This document shows positions 34,887-44,601 of a stretch of 64,000 nucleotides of DNA, one piece after another. Each line of letters starts with the position of its first letter. Positions within the stretch are counted from its first letter, which is position 1. The notes under the pieces were generated by a model, which saw only the letters and a list, made by a program, of their open reading frames with translations, did not search any database and was not told the origin of the DNA. The translations under genes and the position numbers were made by a program. The stretch lies in contig NZ_JAIVFS010000017.1 of the NCBI RefSeq assembly GCF_020829645.1, forward strand, positions 62,001 through 126,000. The letters run 5' to 3'. The DNA is from Nostoc mirabile CHAB5784. Its GTDB lineage: Bacteria > Cyanobacteriota > Cyanobacteriia > Cyanobacteriales > Nostocaceae.

Positions 34887-36302
34887 AGCTTTTATTTACT
34901 CCCTACATCTAATTTACAGGTATTGAAGCAGAAAGCCAAAAATCCAAGCATCCAACCCAAGGTATTTTTAATTCTGGCATTGCAGAGAAAGCGGGATGAT
35001 TTAGCAACTTTCAAAATTTCCCCCCTGTCTCAAGAGCTTGCCCCAATTCATCCCACTATTCTGCAACGCCTTAAATTCTTTGTGCTAGGGGAGAAGCAAA
35101 TATTGGCCCTAGCATTGCAAGTATGTTTCGGGTAAAACTGAAGTACCCAAAAAAATTGAAAAACCTCAAATTTTTACCCAGACTTACTTACAGGCATTTA
35201 TGTATTTATTTATAGTGTATTCTTGCTCTGCTTGGGTTCTCAACGGCTATTAACACTCAACTAACTTGCCGATCAGTCTTTTACCCTTGAGTAGACTTTG
35301 TTTCTAACTCCCGACAAAATGGGCGAACCGGGAGTATTATGTGCTGTTATAACTTGCACCATACTGTGTGGTCTATTTGTTTAAAGATTTGATGTATAAA
35401 TGACTTAGAATTGTATTTTTTTTGCTAAGAATTATCCCTTATGTAATATTTCAAAAAATTTACACGAAAATAGGCATAAACATATTCAAACTTTAAGTTA
35501 ATCAGTGTAAGCTAAGTAGGTATGCACAAATAAACCTAACTATGTAACAAAATAATATAAAAAGCTTTAAGCTCTTGTGATTGCTTGGCTTGGCTTTGCT
35601 GCGTACCCTTCGGTAACGCCAGGGGCGAACGCAATGACATATGACATGGTTATAAATTTTCCCGCCTACTTAATTATGTAAATATGTTTCTCGCAAAACC
35701 ATTTTAACCACTCGCACTAATTCCGTTGTAGGAGGTGTAATAAATTTTACATAGTTGTTTAAAGAGACTAAACATGACTGTAAAAAGATTGAGTTTAGTA
35801 GCTTCTAAGCAAACCAAGCAATATTGTTTAAGTGAGATTTTTATTGGCTAGTAAAATCTCAAAAAATCATGATGTGCTTTATAGTTTTTCTCGTCTCTGG
35901 ACTGTAGCCTGCCCAAAGCCAGCCTTTTAATGCTGGAGGTTACGGACTATAGACTGAAGCATCCCCACTAAATTGATTTAAATACCTTGCTTGGCAAAGC
36001 CGTAGACGCTTTGCTTCTAAATTCTTCTTCAACCTCTTGCTGAAAACACGAATCTTGTGGCGGCCAAAGACACCTCAAGGGGTACTGTTTTGCGAGCAAT
36101 AAGGCTTAGTTAGGCAAACGTCTAGCCCAATAATCTAGCATTCACATTAGTGATTGTCAAATAAAATACCTTTTTATCAAAAAAACTCTTTTCTTAACAG
36201 GAGGCTTAGGGTTTCCTCGCAGAACACAAGAGAATCAAATAATCCTAATTGTTGTTTTTTCAATTTAGACCAATAGCTAAATTTCGTCTTGGAGGTTAGA
36301 AA
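34887..36302. other. 1.4-kb gap upstream of the exporter operon
   Basis: No convincing gene of normal size. It contains a dispersed repeat near 35590-35640, a small ORF (35774-35851) and a predicted stem near 35917-35934 (GCCAGC...GCTGG) flanked by GTAGCC/GGTTAC. Its length and position suggest a long leader or regulatory region for the exporter genes. The last bases carry GGAGG 6 bp before the ATG at 36303. Confidence 0.5.
35774..35851 (+). other. Possible 25-codon small ORF
   Basis: It starts 'MTVKRLSLVASKQTKQYCLS' and ends at TAG. A GGAGG lies too far upstream (about 35731) to be its ribosome-binding site. It sits 450 bp ahead of the C39 exporter. Without homologues it cannot be told from chance. 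Confidence 0.2.
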
Positions 36303-39300
36303 ATGCCACCCGTGCTTTCTGGGGAAGATGTAGGCGAAAGGCTCTTGTACACCTTGGGTGCAAAGCTTTCAGAACAAGAATTACAAAACTTCTTGGCAGC
36401 AATGGAAATTGTGGAGCCACCACTAGCAAAGCAGTTCTGGCAATCTGCACAGACGAATCCAGGTATCTATATTATCCTTACAGGTAAAGTCCGACTGTTG
36501 GATAGCTCTGAGAATTTAATCACTACCTTTGGTGCATGGTCTGTTTTCGGCGAATTGACTCTTTTTCCCGAAGCTGACTTTAGTCCTTATGTAGTCAGAG
36601 CTTCGACAAGCTTAAAACTGGGCTATTTCAGGCAAGACGCATTGCAAACATTGATAGACAAGTATCCTAATATTCGCGATCGCCTTTTTGCCCGTGCAGA
36701 ACTTTGGGATTTGCTATTGTTATGTCGCCAAACCTCACAATTACCGTGCCATACTTCACTTGTACCAGGGATGCTCAAAGCTTTATCTCTCTTTGAGCGA
36801 CAGCAATTAGAAACTGGCTCTCTAACTACGCAAGTGTCCCAAGATTCTGAGTTATGCCTATTGTACAGAGGTCAACTGCGGCATTCTGAAGGTCATTTTT
36901 TGACGCCAGGCACAATCTTTGCCCAACCAAAACAAGGTGATTGGCAAGCAACTCAACCAACAATTGCTTACATTCTGAAAAACGACCATCGGCAAACAGC
37001 ACTAAAATACTTGCCGGAGTTGGGCAACTGGGGGCTGGGGAGTGGGGAGTGGGGAGAGACGCGATTAATCACGTCTGTAGTAAAGAGTGGGGAAAAAACT
37101 TCCCAATCTCCAAAATCCAAAATCATTCCTTTTCCCCAACGAGATCAGCAGTCACAACAACAACCAAAAAAAGCACGTTTTTACTTTCCCAGTCCACAGG
37201 TACAAGTGGGGCATTGGTGGAGACACCTCACTAAGAGCTATCCCTTCTATGCACAACAAAGCGCTGCCGATTGTGGCTCTGCTTGCTTGGTAATGATTGG
37301 TAACTATTGGGGCAAGCATTTTAGTATCAATCGCCTGCGGGATCTGACCAACGTCAACCGCAGTGGTGCATCTTTAAAGGCTATGGCAACAGCAGCAGAA
37401 AACCTGGGTTTTGCCACCCGTCCGGTGAAAGCCACTCTTGATAAATTAGCAGAACAACCTTTACCTGCAATTGTCCACTGGGAAGGCAAACACTTCATCG
37501 TTGTCTATGAAATCAGCAAAAAGCGGGTGATTGTATGTGATCCGGCTCTTGGTCAACGCAGCCTGACAAAAGCTGAATTTCAAGCAGGTTGGAGTGGTTA
37601 TGCATTGTTACTGCAACCTACAGCTTTATTAAAAAATACTAAAAACGAAAGTACAAGCTTCTGGAAGTTTTTTGAGTTAATCAAACCTCACTATCGGGCA
37701 CTATTAGAAATCTTTGCAGCTTCGATATTAATCCAAATATTTGGACTGGTAACGCCAGTCTTCACTCAGTTGTTGCTCGATAGAGTACTTGTGCAACGTA
37801 GCGTTACAACCTTAAACGCCATTGGTTTGGGGATGATTATTTTTGGGTTATTTGGTGTGGCTGTCAATGCTCTACGGCAATATCTTCTATTTCATACCGC
37901 TAACCGCGTTAGCATCGCCCTACTCGTAGGTTTTATTAGACATACCTTCCGCTTGCCTCTTTCTTATTTCGAGTCGCGTTTTGTTGGGGATATAGTCTCA
38001 CGCATCCAAGAAAACCAGAAAATTCAGCAATTCCTTACCGGTCAGACACTCTCTATCTTGCTGGATATGCTGACATTGGTGGTTTATCTGGGCTTGATGT
38101 TCTCCTATAGCTGGCGCATGTCATTATTCGTGCTGTGTACAGTACCGCCATTTTTTATCTTGGCGCTGGCTAGCACAAATATTTTGCGCCACATCTCCAG
38201 AGAAATTTTTAATGCAGGCGCTAAAGAACAAAGCTATCTCATAGAATCCCTAAGTGGAATTCGTACCGTCCGCTCATTGTCAATTGAACAGACTGTGCGC
38301 TGGCGTTGGGAGGAACTGCTGAATGATTTGATCAAAAAAGGCTTTAATGCTCAGATAATTGGTAATCACCTGCAAATTATCAGTGGCGTTATCCAAACTT
38401 TTGTAAATACTGCATTGCTGTGGTACGGAGCGACCCAGGTAATTAATGGCGAACTGACGATTGGACAATTAGTTGCTTTCAATATGTTGGTGGGTAATGT
38501 CTTGAGTCCTTTCCAGCGCCTATCTATGCTGTGGAATCAATTGCAAGAAATTGTGATTTCCACCGAACGCATAAATGATGTGTTGGAGGCGGAACCAGAA
38601 GAAGACTTAGAAACTAAACCCCGGAAGGCGTTGGGTAAGCTGCGCGGTCACATTAGCTTTCATAATGTCACCTTTCGCTATCACTCAGAAAGTGAGACTA
38701 ACGTCTTAGAAAATCTTAACTTTGAAATCCAACCAGAACAGATGGTAGCAGTGGTGGGGCGCAGTGGTTCTGGAAAAACAACGCTGAGTAAATTGATTTT
38801 AGGTTTATATCCACCAACAGATGGCAAACTACTGATTGATGGTCGTGACATCACTAGTGTTTCCTTGCGATCGCTGCGTTCTCAAATCGGCGTTGTAGAC
38901 CAAGATACTTTTCTCTTTGGTGGGACTATTCGGGAAAACATTGCGATCGCTCATCCAAATGCTTCTTCAGAAGAAATTATCCAAGCCGCAAAATACGCCG
39001 GAGCCGATGAATTTATTCAAAAACTACCGATGGGTTACGAATCCCAAATTGGTGAAAGCGGCGGTATGCTTTCTGGTGGACAACGCCAACGCCTAGCGAT
39101 CGCTCGTGCTTTGCTCGGAAATCCTCGATTATTACTATTTGATGAAGCCACCAGCCACCTAGATTCCGAATCAGAAAGAATTATTCAAAACAACCTCAAA
39201 ACAATTCTTCAAGGACGCACAAGTGTAATCATTGCCCATCGCCTCTCTACAGTCCGCAACGCTGACTTGATTCTGGTTTTAGATCAAGGCGTTTTGGTAG

Positions 39301-39383
39301 AAAGCGGTACCCACGACGAATTAATCGCTAAAAAAGGTCATTATTACTACCTGAATCAACAACAACTGGCTCAAGTCAGTTGA
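36303..39383 (+). CDS. C39-peptidase ABC exporter with N-terminal cNMP-binding-like region
   Basis: A 1026-residue protein. Residues about 1-230 form one clear and one decayed cyclic-nucleotide-binding-like barrel. A linker (240-300) contains about 20 residues from GGGGAGT and GACGCGATTAATC repeats. A C39 peptidase follows (about 313-440) with catalytic Cys324 in 'ADCGSACL', His in 'KHFIVVYE' and Asp in 'VCDPALGQ'. The membrane domain spans about 455-745. The ATPase has Walker A 'GRSGSGKTT' (819), signature 'LSGGQRQRLA' (923) and Walker B 'LLLFDEATS'. It should cut double-glycine leaders and export the cargo. The layout also resembles cyanobacterial HetC. HlyD and isomerase genes follow. Confidence 0.93.
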   Translation: MPPVLSGEDVGERLLYTLGAKLSEQELQNFLAAMEIVEPPLAKQFWQSAQTNPGIYIILTGKVRLLDSSENLITTFGAWSVFGELTLFPEADFSPYVVRASTSLKLGYFRQDALQTLIDKYPNIRDRLFARAELWDLLLLCRQTSQLPCHTSLVPGMLKALSLFERQQLETGSLTTQVSQDSELCLLYRGQLRHSEGHFLTPGTIFAQPKQGDWQATQPTIAYILKNDHRQTALKYLPELGNWGLGSGEWGETRLITSVVKSGEKTSQSPKSKIIPFPQRDQQSQQQPKKARFYFPSPQVQVGHWWRHLTKSYPFYAQQSAADCGSACLVMIGNYWGKHFSINRLRDLTNVNRSGASLKAMATAAENLGFATRPVKATLDKLAEQPLPAIVHWEGKHFIVVYEISKKRVIVCDPALGQRSLTKAEFQAGWSGYALLLQPTALLKNTKNESTSFWKFFELIKPHYRALLEIFAASILIQIFGLVTPVFTQLLLDRVLVQRSVTTLNAIGLGMIIFGLFGVAVNALRQYLLFHTANRVSIALLVGFIRHTFRLPLSYFESRFVGDIVSRIQENQKIQQFLTGQTLSILLDMLTLVVYLGLMFSYSWRMSLFVLCTVPPFFILALASTNILRHISREIFNAGAKEQSYLIESLSGIRTVRSLSIEQTVRWRWEELLNDLIKKGFNAQIIGNHLQIISGVIQTFVNTALLWYGATQVINGELTIGQLVAFNMLVGNVLSPFQRLSMLWNQLQEIVISTERINDVLEAEPEEDLETKPRKALGKLRGHISFHNVTFRYHSESETNVLENLNFEIQPEQMVAVVGRSGSGKTTLSKLILGLYPPTDGKLLIDGRDITSVSLRSLRSQIGVVDQDTFLFGGTIRENIAIAHPNASSEEIIQAAKYAGADEFIQKLPMGYESQIGESGGMLSGGQRQRLAIARALLGNPRLLLFDEATSHLDSESERIIQNNLKTILQGRTSVIIAHRLSTVRNADLILVLDQGVLVESGTHDELIAKKGHYYYLNQQQLAQVS

Positions 39384-39512
39384 GATTGGGCACTTGTACT
39401 GAGCGAAGTCGTTGGCGCAGCCTAAGAAGAGAAGTATGGGGCATTAATAAATAATTAATAGTTCTTCCCCACCTCTCTCATATATATATTTACTTTTATC
39501 GGAACTAAAGCT

Positions 39513-41051
39513 ATGCCATCTCCCAATAGATCATCCCCACTTCCTCAAGATCAGACAGATAAGTATCAAAGTTACACACAGCAAGAGGAATCTGTAGAAG
39601 TTGCTGAGGCAGAAAGCAATAGTCAAGATTTGTACTACGGTACTGAAGCATTGCTTAATGCCTTACCTCGGATTTGGACTCGTGGTTTGTTGTATATACT
39701 CATAGGCTTTGCTGGTCTGTTTTTGCCTTGGGCAACTCTGTCGAAAGTAGATGAGACTGGTAGTGCTAGAGGGCGTATAGAACCTAAAGGCGCAACTCAA
39801 AAATTAGACGCTCAAGCTGGTGGGAGTGTCAAAACAGTTCTGGTCAAAGAAGGAGATACAGTCAGAGCCGGCCAGGTTCTAGTAGAACTAGAGTCTGATG
39901 TGCTGCAAACGGAACTGCAACAAGTCCAGAGCAAATTGCAAGGGCTACAAAATCGGCAATCGCAACTGGAATTGCTCAAAAATCAACTTTTAATTTCAAC
40001 TAACCTTTTAGAGCAACAAAATAAATTTCAAGAATTAGAAAAAATGGCTCAAGTTAACCAGGTGCAGCAAAACCTGGATGCCAAACTGAGTAGCCATAAC
40101 CTCCAAAAGTTAGAAAAACAAGCATTAGTTAAGCAAGCCCAGCAGCAGATTTACACCACTCGCGATGATAAGCAATCGGCTAAAAACCGTTTGAGTATAG
40201 ATTCTAGGCAAATTGAACGCTTTAGCAAACTCGTTCAGGATGGTGCAGTTTCTGCAACCCAAATTGATCAACTTAAAAAAGAACAACAAGAAAGTAAACG
40301 ACTCTATAGCAGGGCTGTATCAGATATCAAACAAGCAGAATTCCGTTTAGCGGAAGAACTAAATCGTTATCAAGTAACTATCAAAACGTTAGAGTCTGAT
40401 ATCAAACAAGCAAAACTGCGACTGCAAGAAGAACAAAGTAGTTATGAAAGTTTGATGCAAGCCGGACAACTGGCTGTAATGAAAAATCAGGAACAGCTAA
40501 AAGACCTACAGACACAAATAACAGCAGTACAATCGGAAGTCGCTCAGACTAGAAGCCAGATTACATCTATAAAAGTTCAAATACAGCAACGAGTGGTGCG
40601 ATCGCCGATTAATGGGGTGATTTTTGAATTACCCACCACGAAGTCAGGAGCAGTAGTACAACTCGGTCAAAGGATTGCCCAAATCGCACCCAATAATGCA
40701 GACTTCGTACTCAGAGCTAGTATGCCTAATCAGGATAGTGGTTTCTTGAAGGTAGGAATGCCAGTTAAAGTCAAGTTTGATGCCTATCCCTTCCAGGAGT
40801 ATGGCATCGTGCAAGGGAAAGTTACTTGGATCTCTCCTGACTCGAAAATTACCCAAACACCCCAAGGGAACATCGAAAACTATGAGTTAGAAATCACCTT
40901 AGATCAGCAATATGTCGAAAATGGCAACAAACGTATTCCATTAGGTGCCGGTCAGACAGCAAATGCTGAAGTGATCATTCGCCAGAGGCGGGTGATTGAT
41001 TTTGTTTTAGATCCGTTCAAGAAACTGCAAAAAGGTGGTTTAGAGATTTAG
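39513..41051 (+). CDS. HlyD-family membrane fusion (adaptor) protein
   Basis: A 512-residue type I secretion adaptor. Residues about 58-78 are a single membrane helix ('LLYILIGFAGLFLPWATLS'). A lipoyl-like half follows ('GGSVKTVLVKEGDTVRAGQV'), then a long alpha-hairpin coiled coil (about 130-350, many Gln/Leu/Glu heptads), the second lipoyl half ('VRSPINGVIFELPTTKSGAV') and a beta-barrel ('DFVLRASMPNQDSGFLKVGM') ending 'RRVIDFVLDPFKKL'. It bridges the inner-membrane ABC exporter at 36303 to an outer-membrane channel. No TolC-type channel gene is present nearby, so that part is encoded elsewhere. The 130-bp gap to the exporter gene holds repeat DNA. Confidence 0.93.
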   Translation: MPSPNRSSPLPQDQTDKYQSYTQQEESVEVAEAESNSQDLYYGTEALLNALPRIWTRGLLYILIGFAGLFLPWATLSKVDETGSARGRIEPKGATQKLDAQAGGSVKTVLVKEGDTVRAGQVLVELESDVLQTELQQVQSKLQGLQNRQSQLELLKNQLLISTNLLEQQNKFQELEKMAQVNQVQQNLDAKLSSHNLQKLEKQALVKQAQQQIYTTRDDKQSAKNRLSIDSRQIERFSKLVQDGAVSATQIDQLKKEQQESKRLYSRAVSDIKQAEFRLAEELNRYQVTIKTLESDIKQAKLRLQEEQSSYESLMQAGQLAVMKNQEQLKDLQTQITAVQSEVAQTRSQITSIKVQIQQRVVRSPINGVIFELPTTKSGAVVQLGQRIAQIAPNNADFVLRASMPNQDSGFLKVGMPVKVKFDAYPFQEYGIVQGKVTWISPDSKITQTPQGNIENYELEITLDQQYVENGNKRIPLGAGQTANAEVIIRQRRVIDFVLDPFKKLQKGGLEI

Positions 41052-41278
41052 TCAGAGCGATGCCTACGGTGGTCACTGAGCGGCTGGTGAGCATCTCGAC
41101 TTGCGGACATGGAACCGGAGTCGAACCATGTCGAAGTGCGGCAAACTACGCACTGAAATTAGGAAATATGACAAGGGAGATAAGAAAAATAAATAACTCC
41201 TAACTCCTGTACAGACGCGATTAATCGCGTCTCTCCCAACTTATGCCCCATGCTTTTAATAATTGGAGATATCGTATT

Positions 41279-42076
41279 ATGCCCCACAGTCTGACAATTT
41301 CCAGTTCAGATATCATTCACAGTCTCAAGCTCTCCTGTCAGATACCTGATGTAGTAGAGGCGATCGCTTCGCAAAGCATCATTACCGAAGCAGCTCTTGA
41401 GCTAGGAATTACAGTCACACCAGAAGAACTACAGCAAGAAGGAGATGCCTTAAGGTTTGCTAAGAAGCTTGTCAAAGCTAAAGAAACCTGGACATGGCTA
41501 GAAAAACACCACCTGTCTGTGAATGAGTTTGAAGAATTAGCCTACAACAAAATCCTTTCGCGGAAGTTGGCAAATCATCTATTTTCTGATCAACTTGAAA
41601 AGCACTTTTATGAACACCAACTAGATTATGTCGCCGCCGTTACCTACGAAGTTGTCTTCGAGGATCGAGACTTGGCTTTAGAGCTTTTTTATGCGCTAGA
41701 AGAAGGCGAAATCAATTTTCCTGAAATTGCTCGTTTATATATTCCAGAACCAGAACTCCGCCGTGCTTATGGATATCAAGGACTCCGATACCGCAAAGAT
41801 TTTCGTCCAGAGATTGCAGCAGCTGTATTTGCTGCTGCACCACCAAATGCTCTCAAACCGATTACAACACCCAAGGGAGTGCATTTAATTTGGGTGGAAG
41901 AAATTATTCAACCCCAATTAGATGAACAGTTGCGCCAAAAAATCATTACAGAATCATTTTCTCATTGGTTAAAGCAACAAATTAACGCGATGAAAATTGT
42001 CACTCAGATAGACTCAGATGCAAATGTGCGATCGCACGAGGGATTGCCAGATATGTCATTCACCAAGACTAAATAG
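41279..42076 (+). CDS. PpiC/SurA-like peptidylprolyl isomerase
   Basis: A 265-residue protein without a clear signal peptide. The N-terminal part (1-120) is helical and SurA-like ('ITEAALELGITVTPEELQQE', 'AKETWTWLEKHHLSVNEFEE'). Residues about 125-225 form a parvulin domain ('VTYEVVFEDRDLALELFYAL', 'GEINFPEIARLYIPE', 'VHLIWVEEIIQPQLDE'). Genes of this type sit beside C39 exporters in cyanobacterial bacteriocin-like loci, so it probably keeps cargo unfolded or assists its folding. The ATG at 41279 (GGAGA 11 bp upstream) is preferred over one 36 bp earlier. The 3' 130 bases are duplicated further downstream. Confidence 0.85.
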   Translation: MPHSLTISSSDIIHSLKLSCQIPDVVEAIASQSIITEAALELGITVTPEELQQEGDALRFAKKLVKAKETWTWLEKHHLSVNEFEELAYNKILSRKLANHLFSDQLEKHFYEHQLDYVAAVTYEVVFEDRDLALELFYALEEGEINFPEIARLYIPEPELRRAYGYQGLRYRKDFRPEIAAAVFAAAPPNALKPITTPKGVHLIWVEEIIQPQLDEQLRQKIITESFSHWLKQQINAMKIVTQIDSDANVRSHEGLPDMSFTKTK

Positions 42077-42478
42077 GTTATTAAATTTATCTGACTAAAG
42101 GTAGATGCTTTTAAATTTCAAAAATGTTATAGATGCTGGTATGCTTGCTTAAAATTTAATAATTTGTTCTCTTTAGTATTTTGTGAATATATCCACAACT
42201 TACCAGCTTAGTGCTTCAAAAAATTAAGTTTAATCTTCATAAGTCTTGTTGGGCAGTAACTAAGGTTATTAATGCCTAAAATTATTTTAGCTTTTTTTAA
42301 TATTAGCTAATAGTATAGATGCTCCTTTTTAAGGAAATACATTAGTTTTTTAAATCACAAATTTATCAGAAAAAATTGACTTTTCAAGGAAAAAACTGTA
42401 GCATTTGTATAACCAGTTACAGACTGGTTAAGAAAAATATTCATTAAAAAAAAGTTGCACTTTTCAGGAGAAACTCAA
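42077..42478. other. Leader region of the first precursor gene
   Basis: AT-rich, without ORFs. It is partly duplicated at 43400-43860 upstream of the second precursor (for example GGTAGAT...TTATAGATGCTG...TGCTTGCTTAAAA). It probably carries the precursor promoter. A TTTTCAGGAGAAACTCAA ribosome-binding segment directly precedes the ATG and is identical or nearly so in all four precursor genes. Confidence 0.55.
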
Positions 42479-42814
42479 ATGGTTATTTCTGATCTAAACT
42501 ACTTGGAAAATACCTCTGAAGAAATTCTTGGTGGTCGTGGTACTAACATCGCCAACATCTTCACAGCAGACAAGAGAGTTACAGCTGTTGTTGATGAAAG
42601 ATTCAACAAGGTAGTTAACACTAACTTGAATGGTATCCAAGGCAACACTGCTGAATTAGTTGTTAGTGCTGATGCTACCGGAGACAGAACCTTCAGCAGC
42701 GTTATTGGTGGTGTACAAGTCGAAGACAATCGCTCTGAGACTTTCGTTAACGCTATTGCTGCTACCATTCAGAATCCTCCCAACCAACAGGTAGCAGGGA
42801 TCACGACTCACTAA
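42479..42814 (+). CDS. Double-glycine precursor peptide, copy 1
   Basis: A 111-residue protein. Residues 1-19 are a leader, 'MVISDLNYLENTSEEILGG', ending in the Gly-Gly recognised by C39 peptidases; cleavage is expected before R20. The mature part has no cysteine and alternates short polar and hydrophobic stretches ('NTAELVVSADATG', 'TFSSVIGGVQVEDNR'). The C-terminal tail 'NPPNQQVAGITTH' is unique to this copy. It is presumably exported by the 36303/39513 system as a bacteriocin-like or surface peptide. ATG 42479 is chosen because it matches the other copies and has AGGAGA 8 bp upstream. Confidence 0.88.
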   Translation: MVISDLNYLENTSEEILGGRGTNIANIFTADKRVTAVVDERFNKVVNTNLNGIQGNTAELVVSADATGDRTFSSVIGGVQVEDNRSETFVNAIAATIQNPPNQQVAGITTH

Positions 42815-42959
42815 CCCACATTTTTAAACGTGGGATTGAAAACTTGGACAACGCAATTCTTACGCTACGCGTCTCGAAAAACATCTTTTTTTTGAGTGAG
42901 CTTCAGACTCACAGCTAAACTTTAAAAATTCTTTCCTGTTCCCTATTAAGACTTCTCTC

Positions 42960-43420
42960 TCCCTTTTTGGGTGAAAGAAATCATTGAACCCCAACTATGA
43001 TGAACAGTTGCGTCAAAAAACCATTAGAAAATCATTTTCTGATTGGTTAAAGCAACAAATTAAGGCTATGAAAACAGTTACTCAGATAGCAGTACGCTTG
43101 GGTTAAGGGTAAAATACTTTATTAAAGTCAGTTTTTTGACATGCAAATGCATCAGCCTCCGTCTACGACACGCTGCGCGAACGTAGATAAGCAGCTTGCT
43201 GCATGTCCTGTCCGTCGGGACTAGTGCTTGAGGTTTTCCCTTACGAGTATTGCACACTCTTCTGTTGGGCTATTTCGGTAAAAGCTAGACTACCTCTGTT
43301 TTTGCTGAAGGTATTGTTAACTGAACCGTATTGGCTCAGATAGGTTCAGATGCAAATTTATGTGCGATCGCACGAAGAATTCCTAGATATCTTATTTACT
43401 AAGACTAAATAGGTTATTAA
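42960..43420 (+). pseudogene. Duplicated relic of the isomerase 3' end, split by a repeat
   Basis: 42970-43090 is about 85% identical to the isomerase gene near 41895-42010 (GATGAACAGTTGCG..., GATTGGTTAAAGCAACAAAT). 43335-43420 resembles 42003-42085 (TCAGATGCAAAT...GTGCGATCGCACGA...ACTAAGACTAAATAGGTTA). Between them lies dispersed repeat DNA (about 43145-43330). Frames are broken. This is the scar of a tandem duplication that also carried a precursor gene. Confidence 0.8.
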
Positions 43421-43789
43421 ATTCCAAATGTTTTTTTAGCTAACTATGTTATCTGATTTAAGGTAGATTTTTCTAGTGTTAGAAAATCTTATCGATGCTG
43501 CTATTGTTTGCTTAAAAATTTAATATTATTTTCGTTTTGTCTATTTTGTAAATCCATCTACAAAATGCTGTTTTAGCGCGATTAAAAACTTAAATTAAAT
43601 CGCTATAAGTCTTGATGGGCAGTAATAAATTCAATTACTGTCTAATTTTAGTATGCTTTTTTTTGGTTTTAAACAATGCTTGTATATGCTTATATATGAT
43701 CGTTTTAAGCGGCAATATATTAGTTTTTTTAATAATAAATTATTCAAAAAAAGTATTGACTTTCCTGAGAAATGAATTATAGTAATTAT

Positions 43790-43860
43790 GTGGCTAACAA
43801 AAACAAGTTTGTAACGCCAAAGATTCCGCAAATAATTTACAACTTTCAGGAGAAACTCAA
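43790..43860 (+). promoter_or_regulatory. Conserved pre-gene block with hairpin, precursor copy 2
   Basis: GTGGCTAACAAAAACAAGTTTGTAACGCCAAAG... leads to ACTTTCAGGAGAAACTCAA. The same block, with the stem ACAAAG-ACAA-CTTTGT, precedes copies 3 (44156-44226) and 4 (44531-44601). It could be a processing hairpin, a translational control element or simply part of the duplicated unit. Confidence 0.6.
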
Positions 43861-44154
43861 ATGATTATTTCTGATCTAAACTACTTGGAAAATACCTCTG
43901 AAGAAATTCTCGGTGGTCGTGGTACTAACATCGCCAACATCTTCACAGCAGACAAGAGAGTTACAGCTGTTGTTAATGAAAGCTTCACCAAGGCAGTTAC
44001 CACTAACTTGGCTGGTATACAAGGCAACACTGCTGAATTAGTTGTTAGCGCTGATGCTACCGGAAACAGAACCTTCAGCAGCGTTGTTGGTGGTGTTCAA
44101 GTCGAAGACAATCGCTCTGAGACTTTCGTTAACGCGATTGCTGCTACCGTATAA
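43861..44154 (+). CDS. Double-glycine precursor peptide, copy 2
   Basis: A 97-residue protein with leader 'MIISDLNYLENTSEEILGG' and a 78-residue cysteine-free mature part that differs from copy 1 mainly around residues 36-52 ('VVNESFTKAVTTNLAG') and lacks the C-terminal tail. Nucleotide identity to the other copies is very high, so the duplication is recent or kept uniform by gene conversion. The start has AGGAGAAA 8 bp upstream. No lantibiotic-type modification enzyme is seen nearby, so the exported peptide is probably unmodified. Confidence 0.88.
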   Translation: MIISDLNYLENTSEEILGGRGTNIANIFTADKRVTAVVNESFTKAVTTNLAGIQGNTAELVVSADATGNRTFSSVVGGVQVEDNRSETFVNAIAATV

Positions 44155-44226
44155 TGTGGCTAACAAAGACAACTTTGTAACGCCAAAGGTTCCGCCCAAA
44201 AGCTAAACTTTTCAGGAGAAACTTAA

Positions 44227-44520
44227 ATGATTATTTCTGATCTAAACTACTTGGAAAATACCTCTGAAGAAATTCTTGGTGGTCGTGGTACTAACATCGC
44301 CAACATCTTCACAGCAGACAAGACAGTTAGAGCTGTTGTTAATGAAAGCTTCACCAAGACAGTTAACACTAACTTGGCTGGTATACAAGGCAACACTGCT
44401 GAATTAGTTGTTAGCGCTGATGCTACCGGAAACAGAACCTTCAGCAGCGTTGTTGGTGGTGTTCAAGTCGAAGACAATCGCTCTGAGACTTTCGTTAACG
44501 CGATTGCTGCTACCGTCTAG
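44227..44520 (+). CDS. Double-glycine precursor peptide, copy 3
   Basis: A 97-residue protein identical to copy 2 in the leader and in most of the mature part, with 'DKTVRAVVNESFTKTVNTN' in the variable segment. It lies 72 bp after copy 2, with the conserved hairpin block and AGGAGAAACTTAA directly upstream. Cys is absent. It is predicted to be cleaved after Gly19 by the C39 domain of the exporter. Confidence 0.88.
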   Translation: MIISDLNYLENTSEEILGGRGTNIANIFTADKTVRAVVNESFTKTVNTNLAGIQGNTAELVVSADATGNRTFSSVVGGVQVEDNRSETFVNAIAATV

Positions 44521-44601
44521 TAGTAATAATGTGGCTAACAAAGACAACTTTGTAACGCCAAAGGTTCCGCCCAAAAGCTAAACTTTTCAGGAGAAACTCA
44601 A

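Noticed and set aside
34923..35135. 70-codon ORF after the amine oxidase relic
   Set aside because: No family, no ribosome-binding site and a composition not different from background.
36303..39383. Identification of the exporter as HetC
   Set aside because: Domain layout is similar, but no hetP-type gene follows; HlyD, isomerase and double-glycine precursors point to a peptide export system. An ortholog comparison would be needed.
41090..41150. Sequence resembling a tRNA T-arm (GGTTCGACTCCGG on the reverse strand)
   Set aside because: It is part of a dispersed repeat also seen at 55290-55345; no acceptor, D or anticodon arms fit.
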